Below are positions 37,158 through 46,398 of a DNA stretch of 57,047 nt, piece by piece. Positions within the stretch are counted from its first letter, which is position 1, and every line of letters starts with the position of its first letter. The stretch comes from an uncultured Collinsella sp. (GTDB lineage Bacteria; Actinomycetota; Coriobacteriia; Coriobacteriales; Coriobacteriaceae), in NCBI GenBank assembly GCA_900548365.1, contig URKM01000009.1:1-57047 (forward strand), given 5' to 3'. Position numbers and translations under genes: made by a program. The notes below the pieces were generated by a model. The model was not told the origin of the DNA. It saw only the letters and a list, made by a program, of their open reading frames with translations, and did no database searches.

Positions 37158-38025
37158 ACGTTTCCTTTACCTTCTCATATACGTGCGAGATGACCGCGGA
37201 GACATCCCCCGCGCTCGCAGTGCCCTTGTTGATAATAAAATTAGCGTGAAGGGCGGATACTTCAGCGCCCCCCACGGAAAAACCCTTCAATCCACAATCC
37301 TCTATCATCTTTCCAACACTCATGTTGGCCGGATTGCGGAATACCGAACCGCACGAGGCGGAGCCGATGGGCTGGGTCCGGCGACGAAGGGCGAGCGACC
37401 GCTCCATCTTGGCGCGGATATCCGCCTTCTTGCCCGGCTCGAGATGGAGCGTCACCTCGAGGATGATCTCGTCGCGGGGCAGCGACGTCACGCGGTAGCC
37501 CCACGTCACGTCCTCAAGGCCGTAATGGCGGATGCCGGCGCCGGGTTTGTAGGTGACCACGTCGCGCACGACGGCGCCGATCCACTCCTCGCGCGAGCCC
37601 GCGTTCATGGAGACGGCGCCACCGACGGTCCCGGGGATGCCGACGGCGAACTCCAGCCCGGTGAGCTCGCGCGACAGCGCCTCGTTGACCAGGCGGGCGA
37701 GCATAGCACCGGCGCCGACGGTGATCGTCGCGTCATCGTCGTCGACCACGAAGCGCGAGAACTCCCGACCCAGGGAGATCACCGCGCCCTCGTAGCCCGC
37801 ATCCGCGACGAGCAGGTTCGAGCCCTTGCCCAAGATGACCCAGGGCACCTGCTCCCTGCCGAGCACCTCGATCGTGCGACGAAGCGAATGATAGCTATGG
37901 CAGGTAATGAACAGCGCCGCCTTGCCGCCGATCCGATAGCTGGTATGGCGAGCAAGGCGCTCGCCCTCAGCGAGTTCGGTGTCGATCAGGCCCGACAGCG
38001 ACATAACCGCGTTGAAAACGCCCAT
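37114..38025 (-). CDS. murB: UDP-N-acetylenolpyruvoylglucosamine reductase MurB
   Basis: FAD enzyme that makes UDP-N-acetylmuramic acid. The FAD-binding VILGKGSNLLVAD is near residues 64-76, EFAVGIPGTVGGAVSMNAGS near 125-144, and the catalytic serine in GSASCGSVFRNP. The 303-residue length matches type II MurB. The ATG at 38025 is used; a TTG two codons upstream is possible. The ribosome site is poor, suggesting coupling with murC, whose stop lies 24 bases upstream. Confidence 0.96.
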   Translation of the reverse strand: MGVFNAVMSLSGLIDTELAEGERLARHTSYRIGGKAALFITCHSYHSLRRTIEVLGREQVPWVILGKGSNLLVADAGYEGAVISLGREFSRFVVDDDDATITVGAGAMLARLVNEALSRELTGLEFAVGIPGTVGGAVSMNAGSREEWIGAVVRDVVTYKPGAGIRHYGLEDVTWGYRVTSLPRDEIILEVTLHLEPGKKADIRAKMERSLALRRRTQPIGSASCGSVFRNPANMSVGKMIEDCGLKGFSVGGAEVSALHANFIINKGTASAGDVSAVISHVYEKVKETYGVELQPEVKFLGF

Positions 38026-38049
38026 GCCCAAGCCACCAGCCCTTCCAGA

Positions 38050-39489
38050 TTAAGCTCGATCGCCGGCACGCTCGAGGTCGGCGACGTGCTCGATGTAATC
38101 GGGTCCGACCGTCGTGACATCGCCCGCGCCCATCGTGATCAGCAGGTCGCCCTCCCCCAGCAGCGAATCGAGGCGCTCCATGAGCGTCGGGCGGTCGCTG
38201 ACATAGACGACGTCCTTCTCGGGATGGAGGGAGCGGATCGTATCGGCGAGCATCTTGCTGGTGACGCCCGGGATGGGCATCTCGCCAGCTGGGAACACGT
38301 CGATGAGCACGAGCTTGTCGGCATCGGCGAACGCGTTCGCGAAATCGTCGCGCAGCGCCTGCAGGCGCGAATAGCGATGCGGCTGGAACACGACGACGAC
38401 GTTGCCGAAGTCGAGTCCATGGGCGGCGGCGAGCGTCGCCTTGATCTCGGTGGGATGATGGCCGTAATCGTCTACGACGATGATGCCGCGAACGTCGCCG
38501 ATATGCGTGAAGCGACGACGCGCGCCCTGGAACGTCGAGAGGGCGCGGGCAGCGGCATCCGTATCGAGCCCCATGACGAACGCCGACGCGAGCGCGGCGG
38601 TCGCGTTCAGCACGTTGTGCATACCCGGATTATGCTTGATGGAGACCTCGTGCGAGACGCCGGAGGGCAGCTTCACATCGAAGGTGCTCCCGAGTGCGTG
38701 CTCGGCGGGATGGACGGTGCATACGACATCATTCGAAGCGTCCGTACCATACGTGACCACGCGGCGCCCCGTAGCGCGCGCGAGCTCGACCAGGCGCGGG
38801 TCCTCGCCGCATACGATAACCGTGCCGTCCTCTCCCACGAGGTTCATGAACGTGCAGAACGTCTCCTCGATCTCCTCGAGCGAGGAATAGTGGTCCATGT
38901 GGTCGGCCTCGACGTTGGTGACGATGACGACGTCGGGGTCGAGATAGAGAAACGAGCTGTCGGATTCGTCGGCCTCGCAGACGAAGAACTCCCCGTCGCC
39001 GTTGCGGCCGTTTGTGTCATAGCCCTCAACGATGCCGCCGATCAGGAAACTGGGGTCGAGCCCCATGCGGTCGAGCATGGTGGCGCACATTGAGGACGTC
39101 GTCGTCTTGCCATGGGTGCCGGCGACCGCAAGGGTGGTGTAGCCGGCTCCCAGGGCGGAAAGCATCTTCGCGCGGGGCCATACGGGAATGCCGAGCTCGC
39201 GGGCGCGAACCAGCTCCGGGTTCGTCTCGGGAATCGCCGTGGAGACCACGACCACGTCGGGCTTGACCTGGTCGATGGTCTGGGCCTCATGCCCGATGAA
39301 GACCTCCATACCGGCACGGGTGAGCTGGCGGATATAGCGAGACGTCTTCAGGTCCGAACCGGTCACCCGATAACCGCGCTCATGGAGCACCAGGGCGATG
39401 CCGCTCATGCCGGCGCCGCCGACGCCGATGAAATGAGCGCTCTCGAAGGTCGGAGCCGCGGTAGATTCCGGAACCACAATATTCGACAT
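38050..39489 (-). CDS. murC: UDP-N-acetylmuramate-L-alanine ligase MurC
   Basis: Adds the first amino acid, L-alanine, to the wall precursor using ATP. The early dinucleotide-like motif FIGVGGAGMSGIA is at about 20-32. The ATP loop VAGTHGKTTTSSM is near 122-134, ADESDSSFL and EADHMDHY follow, and DDYGHHPTEI lies in the C-terminal domain. The 479-residue length is normal. The ATG at 39489 follows AAGGAG at six bases, 72 bases downstream of murG. Confidence 0.97.
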   Translation of the reverse strand: MSNIVVPESTAAPTFESAHFIGVGGAGMSGIALVLHERGYRVTGSDLKTSRYIRQLTRAGMEVFIGHEAQTIDQVKPDVVVVSTAIPETNPELVRARELGIPVWPRAKMLSALGAGYTTLAVAGTHGKTTTSSMCATMLDRMGLDPSFLIGGIVEGYDTNGRNGDGEFFVCEADESDSSFLYLDPDVVIVTNVEADHMDHYSSLEEIEETFCTFMNLVGEDGTVIVCGEDPRLVELARATGRRVVTYGTDASNDVVCTVHPAEHALGSTFDVKLPSGVSHEVSIKHNPGMHNVLNATAALASAFVMGLDTDAAARALSTFQGARRRFTHIGDVRGIIVVDDYGHHPTEIKATLAAAHGLDFGNVVVVFQPHRYSRLQALRDDFANAFADADKLVLIDVFPAGEMPIPGVTSKMLADTIRSLHPEKDVVYVSDRPTLMERLDSLLGEGDLLITMGAGDVTTVGPDYIEHVADLERAGDRA

Positions 39490-39561
39490 GCCTACTCCTT
39501 GTAGCCTCGCGTCTATACAAACTATCTCATTATACTCTTACGCTCGAAAACGCGCCGACTC

Positions 39562-40698
39562 CTAGCGCGCCCGCAAGGCCTCCACAGCATCGGCCAGCAG
39601 CTGGGCGGCCCGGTCCTGCTTGAGCGCTCGGGCGCTCGCGCGCATCGCATCGCGCCGCTCCGGACGGAGCAGCAGGTCGAAGAGGTCGTCCGCGAACGCG
39701 TCGTCGTCGATGGCGGCGTCCGCGTACATGACCGCAGCGCCGGCGTCGACGAGGAAGCGCGCGTTCGTGGTCTGATGATCCGCGGTCGCATGGGGATAGG
39801 GAACCAGTACCGATGGAGCGGCGAGCGCGGCGATCTCGGCGATGGACGACGCGCCGGCACGGGAGAGGACGAGGTCGGAAGCGGCGAGCATGTCGCCCAT
39901 CGCATCGATATAGGGACGAACCTCCCAGCGCGCCGACTCCTCCGCGGTCAGGGCGAGCTCGGCCACGGCGAGGTCGTAGCCCTCGGTGCCGGTCGATTGC
40001 ACCACGCGCACCCCCGGAATCCCGAGCAGCCCGGACTTCAGCGACGCCAGGCGCTCGTTGAGGTGGCGCGCGCCGAGCGAGCCGCCGAACACCAGCAGCA
40101 GCGTCTCATCGGAAGAGACGCCGAGCGCGGCGCGACCGCGCGCGCGGTCGCCCGCGAGCACCGAGGAGCGCACGGGATTGCCCGTCATGAGGACCTCGGT
40201 ATCCGCCCCGCACCGCTCCCGGAAAATCGACTCGACGCTCGGCTGGGCGATAGCGATCAGGGACGCCGACTTCGCGGTCTGCTTGTTCGCCAGGCCGGGA
40301 ACGGAATTCTGCTCGTGCAACGCGATGGGAATGCCCAGCCTCGCGGCGGCGCGCATAAGGGGCAGTTCGACATAGGCGCCGAAACCGACCACGACATCGG
40401 GCCTGAGCGACGGATCGGCTTCGAAAGCCCGCACCAACCGGCGCTCCTCGCGCGCGAGATGCAGCAAAGCGGTCACGAGCGTCCAGGGGCGCTCGCGATC
40501 GAAACCGGTCACCTCGACGGGGAAGAAGTCGAATCCCGCCTCGGGCACCAGGCGGCCCTCAAGCCTGCGGGTCTCGCCGAAAAAGCGGACGGCATGCCCG
40601 CGGTCGCGCAGCTCCTCGGCGAGCGCGAGCGCCGGATTCACGTGCCCGGCCGTCCCGCCCGCCGCGATGGCGACGCGAAATGCATGGTTATCGGTCAT
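39562..40698 (-). CDS. murG: MurG, lipid II-forming GlcNAc transferase
   Basis: Peripheral membrane enzyme that adds GlcNAc to lipid I, giving lipid II. The first glycine loop AIAAGGTAGHVNPALALAEEL is at about 9-29, EQNSVPGLANK in the middle and FGGSLGARHLN at the second loop. The UDP-GlcNAc site lies in LSRAGASSIAEIAAL. The 378-residue length is slightly above average. The ATG at 40698 follows AAGGAGGGG; the longer open frame runs into ftsW. Its start overlaps the ftsW stop by 11 bases. Confidence 0.96.
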   Translation of the reverse strand: MTDNHAFRVAIAAGGTAGHVNPALALAEELRDRGHAVRFFGETRRLEGRLVPEAGFDFFPVEVTGFDRERPWTLVTALLHLAREERRLVRAFEADPSLRPDVVVGFGAYVELPLMRAAARLGIPIALHEQNSVPGLANKQTAKSASLIAIAQPSVESIFRERCGADTEVLMTGNPVRSSVLAGDRARGRAALGVSSDETLLLVFGGSLGARHLNERLASLKSGLLGIPGVRVVQSTGTEGYDLAVAELALTAEESARWEVRPYIDAMGDMLAASDLVLSRAGASSIAEIAALAAPSVLVPYPHATADHQTTNARFLVDAGAAVMYADAAIDDDAFADDLFDLLLRPERRDAMRASARALKQDRAAQLLADAVEALRAR

Positions 40699-42361
40699 AG
40701 CGACCCCTCCTTGTTCCATATGAATCGGCACCGCGTCCCCGCGAGCCGCCGCGCGCACGCTGTCCGCCGCGCACCTCGGGCCCCGCATCCCGCGAGCGAA
40801 GGCGCTCGGAAGGATTATCGTTGAGATTCACCCGACCGTAGCCGCCGGACGTCGAACGGCGCCCATCGGGGCGCGGACGGGTGCCACGCGGACCCGAGGC
40901 GGCGTCCCCCTCGGGATAGCCCGATCCACCCGAGCCATCCATCACGCTGAAACCCGGGCGGCACCCGCCCCCGCGCCCGCCCTCGCGGGATGAGCGCCTC
41001 CGCGGCTCCCCGGCGGTGCTTCGCCCGATATGGCTCGACACGCCATCCTGGCCCGTGAAAGCGCGATCGGCGCCCATGACGGCAAACTCGGATCGACGGT
41101 CATCGTACACGGTGCGCCGGTTGCTATCGATCGAGACGCGGATGATGTACCCCGCCAGGATGAGGCACGCGACCATGGAGGAGCCTCCATAGGAGATGAA
41201 CGGGAGCGTCTTGCCCGTCATGGGGGTCACGCCCAAGATGCCCAGCGTGTTCACGAGAAACTGGACGCCCAGGATCGTGGTGCATCCATAGGCGGTCAGG
41301 CGGTCGCGCATCGACGAGGCCTCGCGCGCGATCTTGTAACCCGAGACCAGCAACGCGGTGAAGACGGCGAAGAAGGCGATGGTGCCCACGAACCCCATCT
41401 CCTCGCCGATGATGGCGAGGATGAAGTCGTTATGGAGTTCGGGAAGGAAATTGTACTTCATCGTGGCGTTGCCGATGCCGCGCCCGAACAGACCTCCCGA
41501 TGCGAACGCCATGATCGCGATCGTCGCCTGGTAGCCGCTGTCGAACATATCCGCCCAGGGGTCCTGCGCGACGAGGAAGCGCTCCACGCGATAGGGCTCG
41601 ATGATGAACACGATGCCCAGCAAGATGAGGCCGACGACGAAGATGGAGCCCAGCAGGCGCCAGGGAGCGCCGGCGAACAGCAGCATGACCATGATGGTCG
41701 CGGCGAGGATGATGGTCGTGCCGAAGTCAGGCTGGGCGACGATCAGCAGCAGGGGAAACGCCATCGCGACCGCGAACAGCTTGATAAAGCCTACGGTGTC
41801 CAGATTCATCCGGTCGTAATACTCGGCCAAGATGTTGGCAGCCGTCAGGATTAGGAACGGCTTGGCTATCTCAGATGGCTGCAGCGAGAAGAAGCCCAGG
41901 TCGATCCATCGAACGGCTCCGCCGGCACCCGCTCCGATCACAAGGACCACACCCAGCGAGATGACGCAGAGGAGCCAGATGGCGAACAGCGTGCGCTCGC
42001 CGTATCGATCGAGCGGAATGTGCGTGACCACGATGGCGAAGATGGCTCCGCCCGCCGCGAAGATCGCCTGGCGGGACAGATAATACGTCGAGGGCTTGGG
42101 ATTGGCGCTCGAGACGGCGGTATGCGCCGAGGACGAGTAGACCATGAGCAAACCGAACGCGACGAGCGCGATCAGGCAGGCGATGAAGACCAGGCGCGGC
42201 GCCATGATGCGAGCCGGGACGCCCGCGATGTGGCGCTCTCCAAACGAGGTGTGGGTCGCGGCGCCGCCCTCCCTGCGGGATGCGCGCGTCGACGGGCTTC
42301 CCGATCCCGTGCGCGGAGCCCGAACATCGCGCGAGCCACGGTCGGTTGATCTGGTTGCCAT
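40688..42361 (-). CDS. ftsW: FtsW, septal SEDS glycosyltransferase with long C-terminal tail
   Basis: Polymerises lipid II at the septum together with FtsI. Ten membrane segments lie between about residues 52 and 410, with the SEDS signatures LGFFSLQPSEIAKPFLI and GEEMGFVG and the C-terminal GKTLPFISYGGSSM. The N-terminus (1-50) is polar, and the last 140 residues are a basic Arg/Gly/Ser-rich tail predicted to be disordered in the cytoplasm. The length of 557 exceeds the usual 380-420 for that reason. The ATG at 42361 follows GGAGG. RodA is the alternative name for this fold; the dcw position favours FtsW. Confidence 0.93.
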   Translation of the reverse strand: MATRSTDRGSRDVRAPRTGSGSPSTRASRREGGAATHTSFGERHIAGVPARIMAPRLVFIACLIALVAFGLLMVYSSSAHTAVSSANPKPSTYYLSRQAIFAAGGAIFAIVVTHIPLDRYGERTLFAIWLLCVISLGVVLVIGAGAGGAVRWIDLGFFSLQPSEIAKPFLILTAANILAEYYDRMNLDTVGFIKLFAVAMAFPLLLIVAQPDFGTTIILAATIMVMLLFAGAPWRLLGSIFVVGLILLGIVFIIEPYRVERFLVAQDPWADMFDSGYQATIAIMAFASGGLFGRGIGNATMKYNFLPELHNDFILAIIGEEMGFVGTIAFFAVFTALLVSGYKIAREASSMRDRLTAYGCTTILGVQFLVNTLGILGVTPMTGKTLPFISYGGSSMVACLILAGYIIRVSIDSNRRTVYDDRRSEFAVMGADRAFTGQDGVSSHIGRSTAGEPRRRSSREGGRGGGCRPGFSVMDGSGGSGYPEGDAASGPRGTRPRPDGRRSTSGGYGRVNLNDNPSERLRSRDAGPEVRGGQRARGGSRGRGADSYGTRRGRYDR

Positions 42362-42373
42362 AAGCGCCTCCGG

Positions 42374-43798
42374 CTACTCTTCGGTATCGAACTGCTCCCC
42401 TTCGTCGAGGGCAATGCGAATCTTATCTACATACGCCTTGAAGGCGCGCCCCCGCTCCTCGAAACCAGAGAACTGGTCGAACGACGAGCATGCCGGGGAC
42501 AACAGCACGACGTCGCCGCGGGATGCGAGCGAACGCGCTACATCGACCGCGTCATAGAGGTCGTCGGCCTCCGCGATGTCGATCACGCCGGAGCGGTCGG
42601 CATCCTCGAGGGCCCGCCTGAACCGTTCGCGCGACTCACCGAAGCACACGGCGCACGCGGCGTGGTCGACGACGAACGAGGCGAACTCATCGAGCGGGGT
42701 CCCCTTGTCATGGCCGCCCAGCAGCACGATGACGCGGTCATCGGGAAACGATGCCAGCGCCTTCTCGACCGCATCGGTGTTGGTCGCCTTCGAATCGTTC
42801 ACATAGCGAACGCCATCGATCTCGCCGCACGGCTCGGCACGGTGCTCGAGCGGCCCGAAGCAGCGCAACCCCTCGCGCACGCCTTCCGCCGAGGCGCCGC
42901 AGGCGAGGGCGGCTGCCGAGGCGACCAGGGCGTTCTTGACGTTGTGATCGCCGGCGAGCAGCAGCTCGGAGACATCGACGAGGTCGAGCTCCTCACCCGC
43001 CAGGCGCACCACGAGCCATCCTGCGCGCAGGAACGCCGCATCGGCGCACGCAGGGTCGTCGAAGGACGCGCGCAGAACCCGGCGCACGTCGCGGAAGACC
43101 TCGTCCCCGTACAGGCCGATGCCGGGATCGTCGGCGTCCACGATGGCGAGGTCGCCGTCGCCCATGTTCTCGAAGAGCCTGAGCTTCGCCCGCGCGTAGT
43201 TATCATGCGACCGATGCCAGGCGAGATGGTCCGGCGTGATGTTCAGCAGGACGCCGACCCTGGGATGGAACTCCTCCGTGGTGGCGAGCTGGTAGCTGGA
43301 AAGCTCCGCGACCAGCCAGTCGCCCGGCGAACGGGAGTCGACGGCGCTGATGGTGGCGGTGCCGATGTTGCCCACCGCCGTCGCCGCCATGCCGCTCGAG
43401 CGAATCAGATGCTCGACGAGCGCCGTGGTGGTCGTCTTGCCGTTCGTGCCCGTGATGCCGCACCAGCGCTCGGGCGAGAGCCGGTAGGCGAACTCGGGCT
43501 CGCCCATGATCTGGGTGCTCGCCGCGCGCGCCGACTGGTAAAACTCGGAGAACTCGGAGATGCCGGGGCTGGCGACGCACACGTCGTACGTCCCCTCGAC
43601 GCTCTCGGTGCCGAACACGAAGCGCACGCCATGCTCCTCGAGGGCGCGGGTGCTCTCGTTCGGCTCGGCGGAAGCGCCGCCGTACACGCACACAGCGGAA
43701 ACGCGTTCCCCTTGGTGGCGAAGCGCCCATTCGATCACGTTGAATCCCGTGGAGCCAAGGCCGAGCACCAACAGGGAGAAAGTCTGCGGAAGCGGCAT
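42374..43798 (-). CDS. murD: UDP-N-acetylmuramoylalanine-D-glutamate ligase MurD
   Basis: Adds D-glutamate to the wall precursor. The ATP loop GITGTNGKTTTTALVEHL lies near residues 116-133, AELSSYQLATTEEFHP and NITPDHLAWH follow, and NDSKATNTDAVEKAL lies in the C-terminal domain. The 474-residue length is normal. I use the ATG at 43798 (MPLPQTF); a GTG at 43807 that overlaps the mraY stop (TAGTG) is the alternative. The long open frame upstream lies in mraY in the wrong frame. Confidence 0.95.
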   Translation of the reverse strand: MPLPQTFSLLVLGLGSTGFNVIEWALRHQGERVSAVCVYGGASAEPNESTRALEEHGVRFVFGTESVEGTYDVCVASPGISEFSEFYQSARAASTQIMGEPEFAYRLSPERWCGITGTNGKTTTTALVEHLIRSSGMAATAVGNIGTATISAVDSRSPGDWLVAELSSYQLATTEEFHPRVGVLLNITPDHLAWHRSHDNYARAKLRLFENMGDGDLAIVDADDPGIGLYGDEVFRDVRRVLRASFDDPACADAAFLRAGWLVVRLAGEELDLVDVSELLLAGDHNVKNALVASAAALACGASAEGVREGLRCFGPLEHRAEPCGEIDGVRYVNDSKATNTDAVEKALASFPDDRVIVLLGGHDKGTPLDEFASFVVDHAACAVCFGESRERFRRALEDADRSGVIDIAEADDLYDAVDVARSLASRGDVVLLSPACSSFDQFSGFEERGRAFKAYVDKIRIALDEGEQFDTEE

Positions 43799-43806
43799 CG
43801 CGATCA

Positions 43807-44838
43807 CTAACCCAGCTGGAAGAAGCAGGCCAGACCGAGGGCGCCGAACGCGGCGGCGATGATCCAGAAGCGGATGACCACCTTGGTCTCCGCCCATCCG
43901 AGCTTCTCGAAGTGATGATGGATGGGCGCCATGAGGAAGACGCGCTTGCCCGTCGCCTTGAAGCTGAGGACCTGGATCATCACGGAGAGGGCCTCGATGA
44001 TGAACAGGGCTCCCACGACGAGGGAGACGACCTCGGTGCTGGTGAGAATCGCGACCGCGGCGAATCCGCCGCCCAGGGCGAGCGAGCCGGTATCGCCCAT
44101 GAAGATGCTGGCGGGATAGGCATTGAACCACAGGAACCCCAGGCAGCCGCCCGCACAGGCGGCGCAGAAGATCGCGAGGTTGGCATCCCCGCTCAAAAAG
44201 CAGATGGCGGCCATGACGATCATCGCCATCATGACGGTGCCGCCCGCGAGGCCGTCCAGGCCGTCCGTAAGGTTCACGGCGTTGGACATGCCCGCCAGCA
44301 GCAGGAAGACGAACACGAGGTACAGCCAGGGGATGGAGATGGTGACCCCGCCGACGGACAGCGTGGTCGTAAGGACCCCCAGGTCGATGGCGAAGCCGCC
44401 CGGGAAGCGGATGACGGGCTCGACGCCGCACAGGTTGACGGCGAGCAGGAAGAACGCGACCACGATGGCCGTGAGACCGACCATCTTCGCGGCGGGCGTC
44501 AGACCGAGGGACCGGCCCTGCGCCACGGAGGTGATGTCGTCGAAGAGCCCGAGCGCGCCCGTCGCCAGCGCCGCGCCGCCCGCGAGCATGACCTCGGGGG
44601 TGAGGTGGCCGATCAGCAGCGTGGAAACGACGATGCCGAGCAGGATCACCACGCCGCCCATGGTGGGCGTGCCCTGCTTCACCAGATGCCGCTGCGGGCC
44701 GTCGGCGCGGACCTGCTGACCGATCCCCTCGATCTTCAACAGCTTGATCCAGAAGGGCATGACGGCGAGCACGATGAGGGCGGCGACGCCGAGCGCGAGG
44801 AACGCCTGGTACGTGGGATAAGCGGGATTAGCAAACAT
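43807..44838 (-). CDS. mraY: MraY, phospho-MurNAc-pentapeptide transferase (lipid I synthase)
   Basis: Integral membrane enzyme that moves the precursor from UDP to undecaprenyl phosphate. The 343-residue product has about ten helices. It has the family motifs GTPTMGG near 57, the catalytic LFDD near 99, NAVNLTDGLDGLAGG, FMGDTGSLALGG and APIHHHFEKLGW. The ATG at 44838 directly abuts the murF stop (TAAATG), so translation is coupled. Confidence 0.98.
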   Translation of the reverse strand: MFANPAYPTYQAFLALGVAALIVLAVMPFWIKLLKIEGIGQQVRADGPQRHLVKQGTPTMGGVVILLGIVVSTLLIGHLTPEVMLAGGAALATGALGLFDDITSVAQGRSLGLTPAAKMVGLTAIVVAFFLLAVNLCGVEPVIRFPGGFAIDLGVLTTTLSVGGVTISIPWLYLVFVFLLLAGMSNAVNLTDGLDGLAGGTVMMAMIVMAAICFLSGDANLAIFCAACAGGCLGFLWFNAYPASIFMGDTGSLALGGGFAAVAILTSTEVVSLVVGALFIIEALSVMIQVLSFKATGKRVFLMAPIHHHFEKLGWAETKVVIRFWIIAAAFGALGLACFFQLG

Positions 44839-46275
44839 TTAGCAAACCTCTTCTACGAAACGATCGAGGCCGACGAAGCGCGAGCCCTTCACCAAGACCA
44901 GATCGGTCGCGGACAATACGGAGCCGTAGCGGGCGATGAGCTTGTCGCAGGAGGGCACCACGGCGACGGCGTCCTCCCCCAAGCCCATCATGCGGGCGGC
45001 AGATGCCATGGCGCGGGCGTTCTCGTCGCCCACGAACACGACGAGCCCGGGCTTCTTCGCGGCGGTATAGGCGCCCACCAGCTCGTGGAACCGCCTGCCC
45101 TCGTCTCCCAGCTCGCCCATCTCGCCGAGCACCGCGATGCGCGTGCCCGAGCACGGCAGGGTGGCGAGCAGATCGAGCCCGGCGGCCATGGACTCGGGGC
45201 TCGCGTTATACGAGTCATCGATCACGCGCGCACCGCACCGAGCCCGCCGAACCTCCTGGCGCCGCCCGGTGATCTGCAGGTTCCGGAACACCTCGTCGAT
45301 CGTGAACTGGGGAATGCCGAGCTCCGCCGCCACGGCCGCGGCATAGAGCGCGTTGCCCACGGATTGCTTGCCGGGGATGGCGAGCGCAGTCTTGAACTGC
45401 GCGCCGCTGCGGACCGTCATGGTGAACGAGGGGCGCCCGTCCTCCCCGACCTCGACGGAGGTCGCGCAGACGTCGTCATCGGAGGAGAACCCGCACAGGA
45501 TCACATCGATGCCGGCGGGCTTGGCGAAGTTCTCGATGATGAACGGGGTGAAGTCGTCCTCCCCGGAGAGCACCAGGGCGGAATGATGCCCCTCGAAGTT
45601 CTCGCTCGAGGGACGCATGCCGGCGCACACCTCGGCCTTGGCGCGCGCGATGTTCTCGCGGCTGCCCAGCAAGCCGATATGGGAGGTGCCGATCTTGGTG
45701 ATGATCGAATACGTGGGCTGGGCGCAACGGGAAAGGCGCTCGATCTGCCCGCGGGAGTCCATACCCATCTCGAGCACCATGACCTGGGTGTTGCGAGGCG
45801 CGGCCAGGATGGTGAGGGGCATGCCGATGAGGCTGTTGTAGTTGCCCTGCGTGGCGTGGACGCGATAGCGCGTGGACAGCAGCGCGCAGAGGACGTCCTT
45901 GGTCGTGGTCTTGCCGATGGAGCCCGTCACGGCGACCACCGTGCAGCCGATGCGCGCGCGATAGCCCTGGGCCAGCAGCAGGAGGAACTCGGTGGGGTCC
46001 TCTACCGTGAAGACGGCGCACTCGTGGTCGTCGGCGAGGTGCAGCAGCTCGCGGGAGGGATCGGTCGTCAGCACAACGCACGCGGCGCCCGCCTCGATCG
46101 CCTGCGGCGCGAACTCGTTGCCGTCCACCCGCTCTCCGGGAAACGCCACGAAGATGGCGTCCCGCCCGACCTTGCGCGAATCGATCTCGACCCCGCGGCA
46201 GATACGGTCGGCATTGCCCGTCCAAGGCCGCGCCCCCGTTACCCTCTCGAGGTACTTCACAGCTATCTCAATCAT
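44839..46275 (-). CDS. murF: MurF, UDP-MurNAc-tripeptide-D-Ala-D-Ala ligase
   Basis: Completes the pentapeptide by adding D-Ala-D-Ala. The N-terminal substrate domain has VEIDSRKVGRDAIFVAFPGE, the ATP loop VTGSIGKTTTKDVL lies near 115-128, and GNYNSLIGMPLTIL and EMGMDSRGQI follow. VIDDSYNASPESM lies in the last domain. The 478-residue length is normal. The ATG at 46275 follows AAGGG. A gap of 123 bases separates it from ftsI; the place where murE normally sits is empty. TACAAT in that gap may be a local promoter element. Confidence 0.97.
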   Translation of the reverse strand: MIEIAVKYLERVTGARPWTGNADRICRGVEIDSRKVGRDAIFVAFPGERVDGNEFAPQAIEAGAACVVLTTDPSRELLHLADDHECAVFTVEDPTEFLLLLAQGYRARIGCTVVAVTGSIGKTTTKDVLCALLSTRYRVHATQGNYNSLIGMPLTILAAPRNTQVMVLEMGMDSRGQIERLSRCAQPTYSIITKIGTSHIGLLGSRENIARAKAEVCAGMRPSSENFEGHHSALVLSGEDDFTPFIIENFAKPAGIDVILCGFSSDDDVCATSVEVGEDGRPSFTMTVRSGAQFKTALAIPGKQSVGNALYAAAVAAELGIPQFTIDEVFRNLQITGRRQEVRRARCGARVIDDSYNASPESMAAGLDLLATLPCSGTRIAVLGEMGELGDEGRRFHELVGAYTAAKKPGLVVFVGDENARAMASAARMMGLGEDAVAVVPSCDKLIARYGSVLSATDLVLVKGSRFVGLDRFVEEVC

Positions 46276-46398
46276 GCGTCACCCTTCGTACGCTCATATA
46301 TCGGCGGTTAATTGTATCGCTCGAAGCCGCCGCTGTGGTGCAGGCTGTGTGAACGCTCGCCGACCCTCGCGCACGAGCCCCTGCCGGCACGCCGTCCC

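Noticed and set aside
43912..46311. Rightward 799-codon open frame over mraY and murF
   Set aside because: Antisense to two certain genes, with Asp/Gly/His/Arg-rich low-complexity translation.
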